Assembly: GCA_015060685.1 (NCBI GenBank) | Contig: SUXZ01000004.1 | Location: forward strand, 62,001 to 126,000 | DNA: 64,000 nucleotides | From: Mediterranea massiliensis | Lineage (GTDB): Bacteria > Bacteroidota > Bacteroidia > Bacteroidales > Bacteroidaceae | Reading direction: 5' to 3' | Part shown: positions 1 through 8,281 of the stretch, one piece after another | Numbering within the stretch: the first letter of the stretch is position 1 | Layout: every line of letters begins with the position of its first letter | Position numbers and translations under genes: made by a program | Notes under the pieces: generated by a model | What the model saw: the letters and a program-made list of their open reading frames with translations, nothing else | Database searches by the model: none | Told to the model about the DNA's origin: nothing

Positions 1-1
1 T

Positions 2-64
2 AAGGAATTGTATGGTATCACTCCTATGGAATGGCGTGAGCAACATAGTAACATGGAAGAGTAA
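2..64 (+). CDS. C-terminal end of an AraC-type DNA-binding protein (5' part outside window)
   Basis: The first 20 codons to the TAA at 62-64 read as the end of an AraC/XylS helix-turn-helix domain; the YGITPMEWR stretch matches the usual G-x-TP-x-x-Y/W-R closing motif. Only this tail is in the window. Because it abuts a pectin locus it may be the end of a second hybrid two-component regulator, but nothing visible distinguishes that from a plain AraC regulator. Confidence 0.75.
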   Translation, partial: KELYGITPMEWREQHSNMEE

Positions 65-113
65 AACCTTATTACATTGTCTGCAGGCTTTTCTGTTGAT
101 GTGGAATCAAAGC

Positions 114-194
114 GTCACTGAGCCACCCTCAGTGACTATATGAGATAGGGTCAGTGACTATATGAGGTAGCCTCAGTGACTATGTGAGGGTACC
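114..194. repeat. Three 22-bp tandem repeats with an inverted half-unit upstream
   Basis: Three consecutive 22-bp units begin at 129, 151 and 173, each opening TCAGTGACTATRTGAG. The inverse of the core, GTCACTGAG (114-122), pairs with CTCAGTGAC (128-136). Unit 3 runs into the hairpin at 190-225. The spacing is close to two helical turns. No gene occupies 65-324. Confidence 0.85.
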
Positions 195-225
195 CCCTTT
201 CAGAAGCTATTCTGAGAGGGGGTAC
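190..225. terminator. 16-bp hairpin with tetraloop, related to the hairpin at 25748
   Basis: The left arm 190-205 (GTACCCCCTTTCAGAA) pairs with 210-225 with one wobble; the loop is GCTA. The arm sequence nearly matches the hairpin after nagB (25748-25781). No T-run follows directly, so it may be a dispersed structural repeat rather than a simple terminator. Confidence 0.7.
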
Positions 226-266
226 AATCGCTCTATATGGGGAGTGGATATTTCTTTACATATAAT

Positions 267-295
267 AAGAGGGTGCATTGTAAATGCACCCTCTT
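267..295. terminator. Bidirectional terminator hairpin
   Basis: A perfect 13-bp inverted repeat (AAGAGGGTGCATT, loop GTA, and its complement) lies between the AraC-type gene and the convergent MFS gene. It is well placed to end both transcripts. Confidence 0.75.
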
Positions 296-324
296 GTCGT
301 TTATTTAGCACGATTTAATTACAA

Positions 325-1764
325 TCAATCCAATACGATGGGTTTGTGCTTCGGTACCAATGTCTTCATGATAGACCAAGCGATGATATATGCTACGGCA
401 CAGATGCAGAAGATGATGAAGTAACCGGCTGGTTTGCCTACGAAACCAAGGAAGGTCATGTTTGATTCGGCGGCATAGTCGAACAACATACCTGCCCCCT
501 TGTTAATCAAGAACGAGGCGATACCTCCGGCCATTGTACCGATACCGGTAATGGTTGCAATGGTAGATTTGGGGAACATGTCGCCAATGGTTGAGAACAG
601 GTTGGCCGACCATGCTTGGTGTCCGGCACCAGCCAAACCGATGATGATTGCGGGGAACCATACAGATATGCCTTGAAGCGGTTGGGCAAACAAAGCAAAC
701 AAGGGGAAGAATGCGAAGATAAGCATAGCCAACATACGGCCGGCATAGGGTTCCATTCCTTTCTTCTCCACAAACAGTTTAGGCAAGTATCCGCCAAAGA
801 TTGAAACGACGGTTACAATCAGATAAAGAACAAACACCAGCATCTTACCGGTAGTGGTTTGCATGGAATAACCACATTCAGAGAAGTAGGCAGGTGCCCA
901 GAACAGGTAGAACCACCATACACCGTCGGTAAAGAATTTTCCGGTAATGAACGACCATGTCTGACGATAGCGGAAACAATCGAAGAAAGGTATAGTCTTT
1001 TCTTCCTTACCTGAAACTTTCTTCTCCTCTACCGGGGCGTTTTTCTCGTCTTGAAGTATGTATTCAAGTTCGGCAGCACTGACATGCTTCGATTGTTGAG
1101 GCTTTTCGTACATGTACATCCAGAAGAACATCCAGATAAAGCCTAATACACCGATAATGATGAAGGCCATTTCCCAACCGAAAGCATCGGCCAAGATGGG
1201 GATAGAAAGGGGAGCGGCCAAGGCACCTACCGATGAACCGGCGTTGAAGAGCGATGTGGCATAGGCACGGTCTTTCTTCGGGAAATATTCGGCTGTTACC
1301 TTGATGGCGGCAGGGAAGTTTCCGGCTTCTCCCAATGCAAGGATGGCGCGACAAACCAAGAATAACCATACGCTAACGGTAGCAACAACTAAAGCAGCTT
1401 GTGAGCCGGCTTCGAGTGCTTTCAAGGCTTCGATTGATTCAATGCCTTCGATGTGCATAGTAGCCCATCCGCAAGCGGCATGCAAACATGCACCTACCGA
1501 CCAAACGAAGATGGCCCAAAGGTAACCCTTCTTCGTTCCCATCCAATCGACAAAGCGTCCGGCAAACAAACTTGCCACAGCATAGAAGATGGAGAAGAAA
1601 CCGGTAATGGTACCATAATCGGAATCTGTCCAGTGAAATTCGGGTGCAATGTAGTCTTTCCAAGTCAAAGAGAGTACTTGGCGGTCCATGTAGTTGATGG
1701 TGGTTGCTACGAACAATAGCAGGCAAATCCACCAGCGCCAATTGGTTTTTTTTGTTTGATTCAT
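325..1764 (-). CDS. MFS hexuronate transporter (ExuT-like)
   Basis: 479-residue major facilitator protein with about 12 hydrophobic segments. The N-terminal INYMDRQVLSL stretch is typical of the anion:cation symporter branch that includes the E. coli galacturonate/glucuronate carrier ExuT. Family knowledge suggests proton-driven import of galacturonate or related uronates. It is the last gene of a minus-strand cassette, 18 bases after kduI, which supports a uronate substrate. A hydrophilic loop around residues 235-260 separates the two halves. The exact substrate (galacturonate, unsaturated uronate or a Kdu product) is inference. Confidence 0.85.
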   Translation of the reverse strand: MNQTKKTNWRWWICLLLFVATTINYMDRQVLSLTWKDYIAPEFHWTDSDYGTITGFFSIFYAVASLFAGRFVDWMGTKKGYLWAIFVWSVGACLHAACGWATMHIEGIESIEALKALEAGSQAALVVATVSVWLFLVCRAILALGEAGNFPAAIKVTAEYFPKKDRAYATSLFNAGSSVGALAAPLSIPILADAFGWEMAFIIIGVLGFIWMFFWMYMYEKPQQSKHVSAAELEYILQDEKNAPVEEKKVSGKEEKTIPFFDCFRYRQTWSFITGKFFTDGVWWFYLFWAPAYFSECGYSMQTTTGKMLVFVLYLIVTVVSIFGGYLPKLFVEKKGMEPYAGRMLAMLIFAFFPLFALFAQPLQGISVWFPAIIIGLAGAGHQAWSANLFSTIGDMFPKSTIATITGIGTMAGGIASFLINKGAGMLFDYAAESNMTFLGFVGKPAGYFIIFCICAVAYIIAWSIMKTLVPKHKPIVLD

Positions 1765-1782
1765 GATATTTGTTTTTTTAGT

Positions 1783-2724
1783 TTATCTCATTTCGGTGTA
1801 AGGAATTTCGTCTTTATCGCCATAGTTCAGGTTTTCGCCACCCATGCCCCAGATGAACATGTAGTTGCTTGTACCGGCTGCCGAGTGGATTGACCATTCG
1901 GGTGAGGTGATGGCTTGCTCGTTGTGCATCCATACTAAGCGTTGTTCTTTCGGTTCGCCCATCAGGTGGCAGATGGCATTGCCTTCTGATACATTAAAGT
2001 AGAAGTATGCCTCCATGCGGCGGGTATGAGTATGTGCAGGCATGGTGTTCCATACCGAGCCTGGCTTCAATTCGGTCAATCCCATTTGCAACTGGTTGGT
2101 ACCTCCACCTTTTACTTTGCTCAATACAGAGCTAACGATAAGCTGGTTTACTACACGGTCGTTGCTATCTTCCATCTTTCCGTAGGCATCGCTTTGTGCA
2201 ATGGCATACTTCTTAGGGTCGGCCTTCTTGTCGGTAGTAATCAGTTGGGTTACATATTCTTTATAGGCCGGTGTAGAGTTGATGTAGAATTTGGCCGGAT
2301 TTTGTGGGTCGTTGCTCTTGAAAGTCACCTCTTTCTTGCCGCAACCTACATACAGGCCTTCTTTGAACTTCATGGGATACTCTTTGCCATCTACGGTTAC
2401 AACGCCGTCGCCACCTACGTTGATAACGCCCAATTCGCGACGGTCAAGGAAGTGCTCGGCCTTCAATTCGTCGAATGTTTCCAATGTCAGAACCTTGCTT
2501 ACGGGCATCACACCGCCGTAAATCAAACGGTCGTACAAGGTATAAGTCAGGTTGATTTCATCGGGAGCCATTACTTTCTCCATCAGGAATGCGCTACGCA
2601 GACGTTCGGTGTCGTAGTGCTTCACATCTTGCGGATGGCAAGCGGTTTGAACGGTGTAGTTCACTTGGGCAGATGCCCCTAATGTTGATATAGCCATAAG
2701 TAGTGATAAAGTTATTTTTTTCAT
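1783..2724 (-). CDS. kduI: 5-keto-4-deoxyuronate isomerase with signal peptide
   Basis: KduI interconverts 5-keto-4-deoxyuronate (DKI) and 2,5-diketo-3-deoxygluconate (DKII) in pectin catabolism. The 313-residue product aligns through the whole family, including [11 protein letters not shown] (95-105), the zinc-ligand block [11 protein letters not shown] (H231, H233, E238) and H280 in WSIHSAAG. Unlike the roughly 278-residue cytoplasmic enzyme of E. coli it starts with a Sec-type signal peptide, residues 1-20 ending ASAQ. It also has an insert around 160-190. It lies 12 bases after the EIIC gene and 18 before the MFS gene. All metal ligands are present, so activity is likely; periplasmic location is inferred from the leader. 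Confidence 0.92.
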   Translation of the reverse strand: MKKITLSLLMAISTLGASAQVNYTVQTACHPQDVKHYDTERLRSAFLMEKVMAPDEINLTYTLYDRLIYGGVMPVSKVLTLETFDELKAEHFLDRRELGVINVGGDGVVTVDGKEYPMKFKEGLYVGCGKKEVTFKSNDPQNPAKFYINSTPAYKEYVTQLITTDKKADPKKYAIAQSDAYGKMEDSNDRVVNQLIVSSVLSKVKGGGTNQLQMGLTELKPGSVWNTMPAHTHTRRMEAYFYFNVSEGNAICHLMGEPKEQRLVWMHNEQAITSPEWSIHSAAGTSNYMFIWGMGGENLNYGDKDEIPYTEMR

Positions 2725-2736
2725 ATTGTTAAAGAT

Positions 2737-4146
2737 TTATTTCTGTTGGTTTTCTTGTTGATACTTGATGATGGCTCGGCGGTTCATGACCATCAGGAAG
2801 AGAGTGGTCAGTACCAGAATGCCGGCACCGATGTACTTGATGGTTTTAGTAAGGTGGAAGATTACCCATGCCAATGGGCTGGATGCAAAGTCGAGCGCAC
2901 CGCCTTCGAAGCCGTCGGGAATCTTCAATGCACCATCGGGGCTACCCTTGGCAACAGTCAGCTGATAAGCATCGTTGGCAGCTTGTGTAAAGTAGGGTGC
3001 CAGATTTGTAACAAAATAGAGGCCGATGGTTAGCACTACCAATCCGATGATGAATGTCTTCAACACATTTCCCTTGGTAATAGGTAGTATCAATGGGAAG
3101 AGGTAGAACATGCCGGCTAATGAGGCCAATGGCAAGAATTCATTCCCGGGTAGCAAAACGGCCAGCAGCAGTGTTACGGGAATCAATAGTAAGGATACTA
3201 CCAGGGTAGTGGGATGTCCGATAACCAATGCAGGGCTCATACCGATATTCAAGCCAACGGCACCTTTGAACTTGCGGGCAATCAGTTCGCGTGTAGCATC
3301 CGAAATGGGTTTCAATCCTTCGATAAAGAGGCCGGTGATGCGTGGTATCAACTCCATTACGGCACCCATCTTGATGCCTAATCCAAGGATATTGGGTATC
3401 TTATCTACCAATTCGGCTCCGTTTTTGCAACTCAGGCAACCGATGCCACAACCTATCAATACGCCAAGGAAGAGTGGCTCGCCCAGCAAACCGAACTTCT
3501 TTTTCATACCTTCGGCATCGATGTTCAGTTTGTCAAAACCGGGAATCTTGTCCAATACCTTGTTGATGATAACGGCAAACGGAACGAAACCGGCACAGAA
3601 GGGTTGTGGTATGGAGATTCCCTCCATCTTGTCGTAGAAGTGTTGAAACTTGTCGGCGGTATAATCGGCCAGAATCAACGTTATAATGTAGCAGATGATG
3701 GCCGCAAAGAATCCCCACCAGATGTTGTCGCAAGCAAAATAGACAACGGCACCGATAAAGGCAAAGTGCCAATAGTTCCATAGGTCGATGTTTACCGTAC
3801 GGGTGGTTTTAGTGAGAAGCATCAGGATGTTTACTCCCAAACAAACGGGAATGATGAATGCTCCTACCGATGTGTTGTAGGCTACGGCTGCTGCTGCCGG
3901 CCATCCCATGTCGAACACTTTTAACTTCAGGTTGTAAATCTCTACCACCTGCTCTAGTGCCGGGCCAAGACTGCTTGTAAGAAGCGAAGTGATGACAGAC
4001 AATCCTACAAAACCAACGCCTACCAGCAAGCCGCTTTTCAATGCTTTACTGAACTTGATGCCGATGCAAACGCCCAAAATAGTGAAGATAATGGGCATCA
4101 TAACGGCCGCACCAAGTCCGATGATATAACTGAAAACTGTTTCCAT
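2737..4146 (-). CDS. Orphan PTS EIIC of the galactitol (GatC/SgcC) family
   Basis: 469-residue integral membrane protein of the ascorbate-galactitol EIIC superfamily, with about 10-12 hydrophobic segments and a GLNIGMSPALVIGHPTT stretch. Such proteins normally translocate a polyol or sugar while EIIA/EIIB phosphorylate it. No EIIA, EIIB, HPr or EI gene is in the window, and Bacteroides generally import sugars without a PTS. It is the first gene of the cassette EIIC-kduI-MFS, divergent from the GH105-CE8 gene. The most economical reading is a phosphorylation-independent carrier for a uronate-derived compound; that is inference. Confidence 0.82.
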   Translation of the reverse strand: METVFSYIIGLGAAVMMPIIFTILGVCIGIKFSKALKSGLLVGVGFVGLSVITSLLTSSLGPALEQVVEIYNLKLKVFDMGWPAAAAVAYNTSVGAFIIPVCLGVNILMLLTKTTRTVNIDLWNYWHFAFIGAVVYFACDNIWWGFFAAIICYIITLILADYTADKFQHFYDKMEGISIPQPFCAGFVPFAVIINKVLDKIPGFDKLNIDAEGMKKKFGLLGEPLFLGVLIGCGIGCLSCKNGAELVDKIPNILGLGIKMGAVMELIPRITGLFIEGLKPISDATRELIARKFKGAVGLNIGMSPALVIGHPTTLVVSLLLIPVTLLLAVLLPGNEFLPLASLAGMFYLFPLILPITKGNVLKTFIIGLVVLTIGLYFVTNLAPYFTQAANDAYQLTVAKGSPDGALKIPDGFEGGALDFASSPLAWVIFHLTKTIKYIGAGILVLTTLFLMVMNRRAIIKYQQENQQK

Positions 4147-4328
4147 TTTATAGATGATTTAGATTGTTATTTCATAGTTAACGTAAAAAACGGTTCAAAA
4201 TTAAAACCTTTTCTGAATTATTCAAATTTGCAAAGCGGAATAATTCGGCAAAACATGGAAAAAAACCAAAAACTACTGTTTTCGCACACAATTTTTCCCG
4301 TTGGCGCGCACGAAACCAAAATAATTGC

Positions 4329-4336
4329 TACTTTTG
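4329..4336 (+). promoter_or_regulatory. Bacteroidetes -7 element upstream of GH105-CE8
   Basis: TACTTTTG matches TAnnTTTG 46 bases before the start codon. No TTTG -33 element sits at the normal 19-21 base spacing, as would fit an activator-dependent promoter. A 14-codon reading frame (4345-4389) begins just after it and overlaps the GH105-CE8 start. Confidence 0.5.
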
Positions 4337-4381
4337 CACTTGCCATGAATGGACATGAAATTATAATACCTATATATAAGT

Positions 4382-6493
4382 ATGAATAAAAATCTAATCG
4401 GAAAACTGTTCCTGTTTTTTCTTGTGTTGCAACCCCTATGCAACCTTTATGCTCAAAAAGTAGATGCAAACAAACCTATGTCGGTGCGATTGGTCGAGTC
4501 GGAAATGATTCGATGCCCAGAATCGTGGCAACTCGATTTCCAACCCAAACTGAAGTGGGATTATTGTCATGGCTTGGAGTTGCAGGCCATGCTCGATGTA
4601 TATGAACGCTATGGTAACCGGAAAATCTATGATTATGCGTTGGCCTATGCCGACACGATGGTAAATGCCGATGGTAGTATCAAGATGTATCGTCGCGAAG
4701 AGTATAGCATCGACCGCATCAACTCGGGCAAATTCCTTTTCCGCATCTACGAGCAAGAGAAGGAAGAACGTTATAAGAAAGCATTGGATTTGTTGTATAG
4801 CCAGTTCGAAGGCCATCCACGCAATGCCGATGGCGGTTTCTGGCATAAGCAGGTTTATCCCAATCAAGTATGGTTGGATGGAGTCTATATGGGCTCTCCA
4901 TTCTATGCCGAATATGCTTATCGCAATAATCTGCCCCATGCCTATGCTGATGTTGTTAATCAATTTTTGGTAGCTGCCAAACATACTTACGACCCTGCAA
5001 ATGGCCTCTATCGCCATGCGTGCGATGTTAGTAAGAAGCAATTCTGGTGCGATCCGGAAACCGGACAGTCGAAACATTGCTGGGGACGTGCTTTAGGGTG
5101 GTATGCCATGGCTTTTGTCGATGCATTGCCTTTCATCCCTTCCCATCAGGAAGGACGCGATTCGATGCTGGTGGTACTGAAAAACATTGCCAACCAAGTG
5201 AAACGCTTGCAAGACAAGGAAACCGGATTGTGGTATCAGGTGCTCGACAGAAGTGGTGACGAAGGAAACTACCTCGAGTCGTCCTGTTCGGCCATGTTTA
5301 TCTACACATTGTTCAAGGGCGTTCGTTTAGGTTATTTGGATGCATCCTACTTGAAAGTGGCCATTAAAGGTTATCAGGGATACTTGAAAGAGTTTATCAA
5401 GGTAGATGAGAATGGCCTTGTCTCCATTACGAATTGTTGTGCCGTTGCCGGATTAGGCGGAAAGAACAATCGGGCGGGCGATTACGACTACTATATCAAC
5501 GAGTTGGTGCGCGACAACGACCCTAAATCAGTAGGTCCATTTATCATGGCATCGCTGGAATGGGAACATATCGAGAAATCGAAGAACATATTGAATCAAC
5601 CGCTTCCAACTGAATACAAAACGGAAATCGTGGTGGCTCGCGACGGTACTGGCGATTATCGAACCATTACCGAGGCCATTGAAGCCATCCGCGCTTTTAT
5701 GGATTACAAAGTGAATGTGTTCATTAAAAAAGGTGTCTATAAAGAGAAGATTATCGTGCCTGCTTGGATGGAAAACATAGAGTTTGTGGGCGAAGATGCC
5801 AACGAAACCATCATTACGTACGATGACCATGCCAACATAAACCGTATGGGCACTTTCCGCACTTATACCATTAAGGTTGAGGGACACAATATTACATTCA
5901 GAAACTTGACTTTCGAAAACAATGCGCCGCAAATGGGACAGGCCGTTGCGTTGCACACTGAAGGCGACAAACTCATGTTCGTGAATTGCCGTTTCTTGGG
6001 AAATCAAGATACTGTTTATACCGGAGGACGACGCACACGCCTCTACTTCCTGCATTGCTATATCGAAGGAACTACCGACTTTATCTTCGGCCCATCAACG
6101 GCCTTGTTCGATGATTGTCACATCCATTGCAAGCGCGATTCGTACATCACGGCCGCTTCTACGCCGGCAGATGTAGAAGTGGGATATGTCTTCCGTAGAT
6201 GCAAAATCACGGCATCCGACGCTGTGAGCAAAATGCATTTAGGTCGCCCGTGGCGTCCCTATGCCGCTACGGTTTTCATGAATTGCGAGATGGGCGACTT
6301 TATTCTTCCGGCCGGATGGCATAATTGGGGAAAGACTGAAAATGAGCAGACAGCCCGATATGCCGAGTATGGCTGTACCGGAAAGGGAGCCGATACAAAA
6401 GATAGAGTGAAATGGGCTAAACAACTTACAAAGAAAGAGGCTGAAAAGTATAATGATATCCGTTATATTTTAGGCGATTGGAAACCAGAATAA
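4382..6493 (+). CDS. Bifunctional GH105 unsaturated rhamnogalacturonyl hydrolase - CE8 pectin methylesterase
   Basis: 703 residues with signal peptide (about 1-24, ending LYAQ). Residues about 35-400 are a GH105 (YteR/YesR-like) alpha6/alpha6 barrel with the conserved D111 (SIDRINSG) and D166 (VWLDGVYMG); these enzymes remove the unsaturated uronate left by lyases. Residues about 410-700 are a CE8 beta-helix pectin methylesterase with Q520, D543 (GNQDTVY), D566 (TTDFIFG) and R622 (GRPWRPYA) all present. The fusion joins demethylation with release of unsaturated galacturonate. The next gene starts 11 bases on, indicating an operon. Both active sites look intact. Confidence 0.9.
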   Translation: MNKNLIGKLFLFFLVLQPLCNLYAQKVDANKPMSVRLVESEMIRCPESWQLDFQPKLKWDYCHGLELQAMLDVYERYGNRKIYDYALAYADTMVNADGSIKMYRREEYSIDRINSGKFLFRIYEQEKEERYKKALDLLYSQFEGHPRNADGGFWHKQVYPNQVWLDGVYMGSPFYAEYAYRNNLPHAYADVVNQFLVAAKHTYDPANGLYRHACDVSKKQFWCDPETGQSKHCWGRALGWYAMAFVDALPFIPSHQEGRDSMLVVLKNIANQVKRLQDKETGLWYQVLDRSGDEGNYLESSCSAMFIYTLFKGVRLGYLDASYLKVAIKGYQGYLKEFIKVDENGLVSITNCCAVAGLGGKNNRAGDYDYYINELVRDNDPKSVGPFIMASLEWEHIEKSKNILNQPLPTEYKTEIVVARDGTGDYRTITEAIEAIRAFMDYKVNVFIKKGVYKEKIIVPAWMENIEFVGEDANETIITYDDHANINRMGTFRTYTIKVEGHNITFRNLTFENNAPQMGQAVALHTEGDKLMFVNCRFLGNQDTVYTGGRRTRLYFLHCYIEGTTDFIFGPSTALFDDCHIHCKRDSYITAASTPADVEVGYVFRRCKITASDAVSKMHLGRPWRPYAATVFMNCEMGDFILPAGWHNWGKTENEQTARYAEYGCTGKGADTKDRVKWAKQLTKKEAEKYNDIRYILGDWKPE

Positions 6494-6504
6494 CCTAAAA
6501 ACTT

Positions 6505-8277
6505 ATGGCGATGAAAAAAATACTATCCCTATTGCTTGTTTGGGCATTGTTTGCTTTCAAAACCGAAGAGCAAAAGCCTGTGATTTATATGATTGGCGAT
6601 TCCACAATGGCCAATAAGGTGCTGGAAGGAGGAAATCCTGAACGTGGATGGGGACAAATGCTCCCTGGATGGCTTAGCGAAGATATAATTGTGGATAATC
6701 ATGCCGTTAATGGCCGTAGTACAAAAAGCTTTATCGATGAAGGTCGTTGGGAGAAAGTACGCAGGTTGTTGAAACCGGGCGATTATCTATTCATTCAATT
6801 TGGACATAATGACGAGAAAACTGATCCGGCTCGTCATACCGATGCCGGAGGCTCGTTCGACGAAAACCTTAAGCGTTTTGTTAACGAAGCACGCGAAAAA
6901 GGAGCTAAACCGGTGTTGTTCAACTCAATTGTCCGTCGTAACTTCGGTGTCAAGAACGGAGAAACCATCTCTAATGCCATTACGCAGGATGATATTCAAA
7001 AAGGTGCGAATCCCGATGCCCGTACAGAGGCGAATGTAACGCATAAGACAGAGGGAGATGTGCTGATTGATACCCATGGAGCATACCTCGACTCACCACG
7101 TAATGTAGCCCGTGAGTTGGATGTTCCTTTTGTCGATATGAATCGGTTGACCCATCAGCTTGTTCAGGGTTTGGGCGCGGAAGACTCGAAGAAACTATTC
7201 ATGTGGATACCGGCTAATAAAGTGCCCTATCTGCCTAAAGGAAGAGAAGATAATACTCATCTGAATATCTATGGTGCAAGGCTGATTGCCGGATTGACAT
7301 TGAACGAAATCGTGAAGGTTGTTCCCGAATTGAGTGGTTATGTTCGCAAGTACGATTATGTGGTGGCCAAGGATGGTAGTGGCGATTTCTTTACCGTTCA
7401 GGAGGCTATTGATGCCGTACCCGATTTCAGGAAGAATGTGCGCACAACTATCTTGCTTCGTAAGGGCACATATAAGGAAAAGGTAGTCATTCCCGAAAGC
7501 AAAATCAATCTTTCGTTGATAGGAGAGGAGGGGGCTGTCATTACAAACGACGATTATGCCAATAAACTGAATCGGATGGGCGAGACAATGGGTACCTCCG
7601 GATCGGCTACCTGTTACATCTATGCCCCCGACTTCTATGCCGAGAATATTACGTTCGAAAACAGTGCCGGTCCTGTAGGACAAGCAGTTGCTTGTTTCGT
7701 AGGGGGTGACTATAGTAGCGACCGCATTTTCTTCAAGAATTGTCGTTTCTTAGGTTTTCAAGATACGTTGTACGCTTACGGAAAAGGCGTAAGGCAATAT
7801 TATGAAGATTGCTACATCGAAGGAACTGTTGATTTTATCTTTGGATGGTCAACGGCTGTTTTCAATCGTTGCCACATACATAGCAAGGCAGATGGATATG
7901 TTACGGCTCCTTCTACTGATAAGGAGCAGGCATATGGATACCTCTTCTACGATTGCTTACTGACTGGTGAGCCTGGTGTGAAAGCCTATCTTTCTCGTCC
8001 ATGGCGACCATACGCAAAGGCAGTCTTCATTCGTTGCAACCTTGGTGAACACATCCGTCCCGAAGGTTGGGACAATTGGGGTAGCAAGGAGAAGGAAAAA
8101 ACAGCCTTTTATGCTGAGTACCTAAGTGTAGGTGCCGGTGCCAATCCTGAAAAACGTGTGTCGTATAGCAAGCAATTAAAGCATTTGAAAGCATACGATA
8201 TGGAACAGGTTTTGGCCGGTAGTGATGGATGGAATCCTGTTAAGAATGGTAATGCTTTGGTTTCAATTAAAAGGTAG
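6505..8277 (+). CDS. Bifunctional CE12 rhamnogalacturonan acetylesterase - CE8 pectin methylesterase
   Basis: 590 residues with a short hydrophobic leader. Residues about 25-285 form an SGNH hydrolase of the CE12 type: S33 in GDSTMA, the FGHND block and the NTHLN block carrying the catalytic His. Residues about 290-580 are a CE8 methylesterase with D420 (FQDTLY), D443 (VDFIFG) and R498 (SRPWRPYA). The enzyme should strip O-acetyl and O-methyl groups from pectin outside the cytoplasm. It follows GH105-CE8 by 11 bases and is convergent with the esterase at 8282. The CE8 half is a paralogue of the one in the previous gene. Confidence 0.9.
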   Translation: MAMKKILSLLLVWALFAFKTEEQKPVIYMIGDSTMANKVLEGGNPERGWGQMLPGWLSEDIIVDNHAVNGRSTKSFIDEGRWEKVRRLLKPGDYLFIQFGHNDEKTDPARHTDAGGSFDENLKRFVNEAREKGAKPVLFNSIVRRNFGVKNGETISNAITQDDIQKGANPDARTEANVTHKTEGDVLIDTHGAYLDSPRNVARELDVPFVDMNRLTHQLVQGLGAEDSKKLFMWIPANKVPYLPKGREDNTHLNIYGARLIAGLTLNEIVKVVPELSGYVRKYDYVVAKDGSGDFFTVQEAIDAVPDFRKNVRTTILLRKGTYKEKVVIPESKINLSLIGEEGAVITNDDYANKLNRMGETMGTSGSATCYIYAPDFYAENITFENSAGPVGQAVACFVGGDYSSDRIFFKNCRFLGFQDTLYAYGKGVRQYYEDCYIEGTVDFIFGWSTAVFNRCHIHSKADGYVTAPSTDKEQAYGYLFYDCLLTGEPGVKAYLSRPWRPYAKAVFIRCNLGEHIRPEGWDNWGSKEKEKTAFYAEYLSVGAGANPEKRVSYSKQLKHLKAYDMEQVLAGSDGWNPVKNGNALVSIKR

Positions 8278-8281
8278 TCTG

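Noticed and set aside
114..194. Possible CRISPR array
   Set aside because: Units are contiguous 22-bp tandem repeats without unique spacers, and no cas genes are seen; the same holds for 25941-26101 and 52602-52670.
2026..2682. 218-codon plus-strand frame over kduI
   Set aside because: KduI is full length with all zinc ligands; the opposite frame is not supported.
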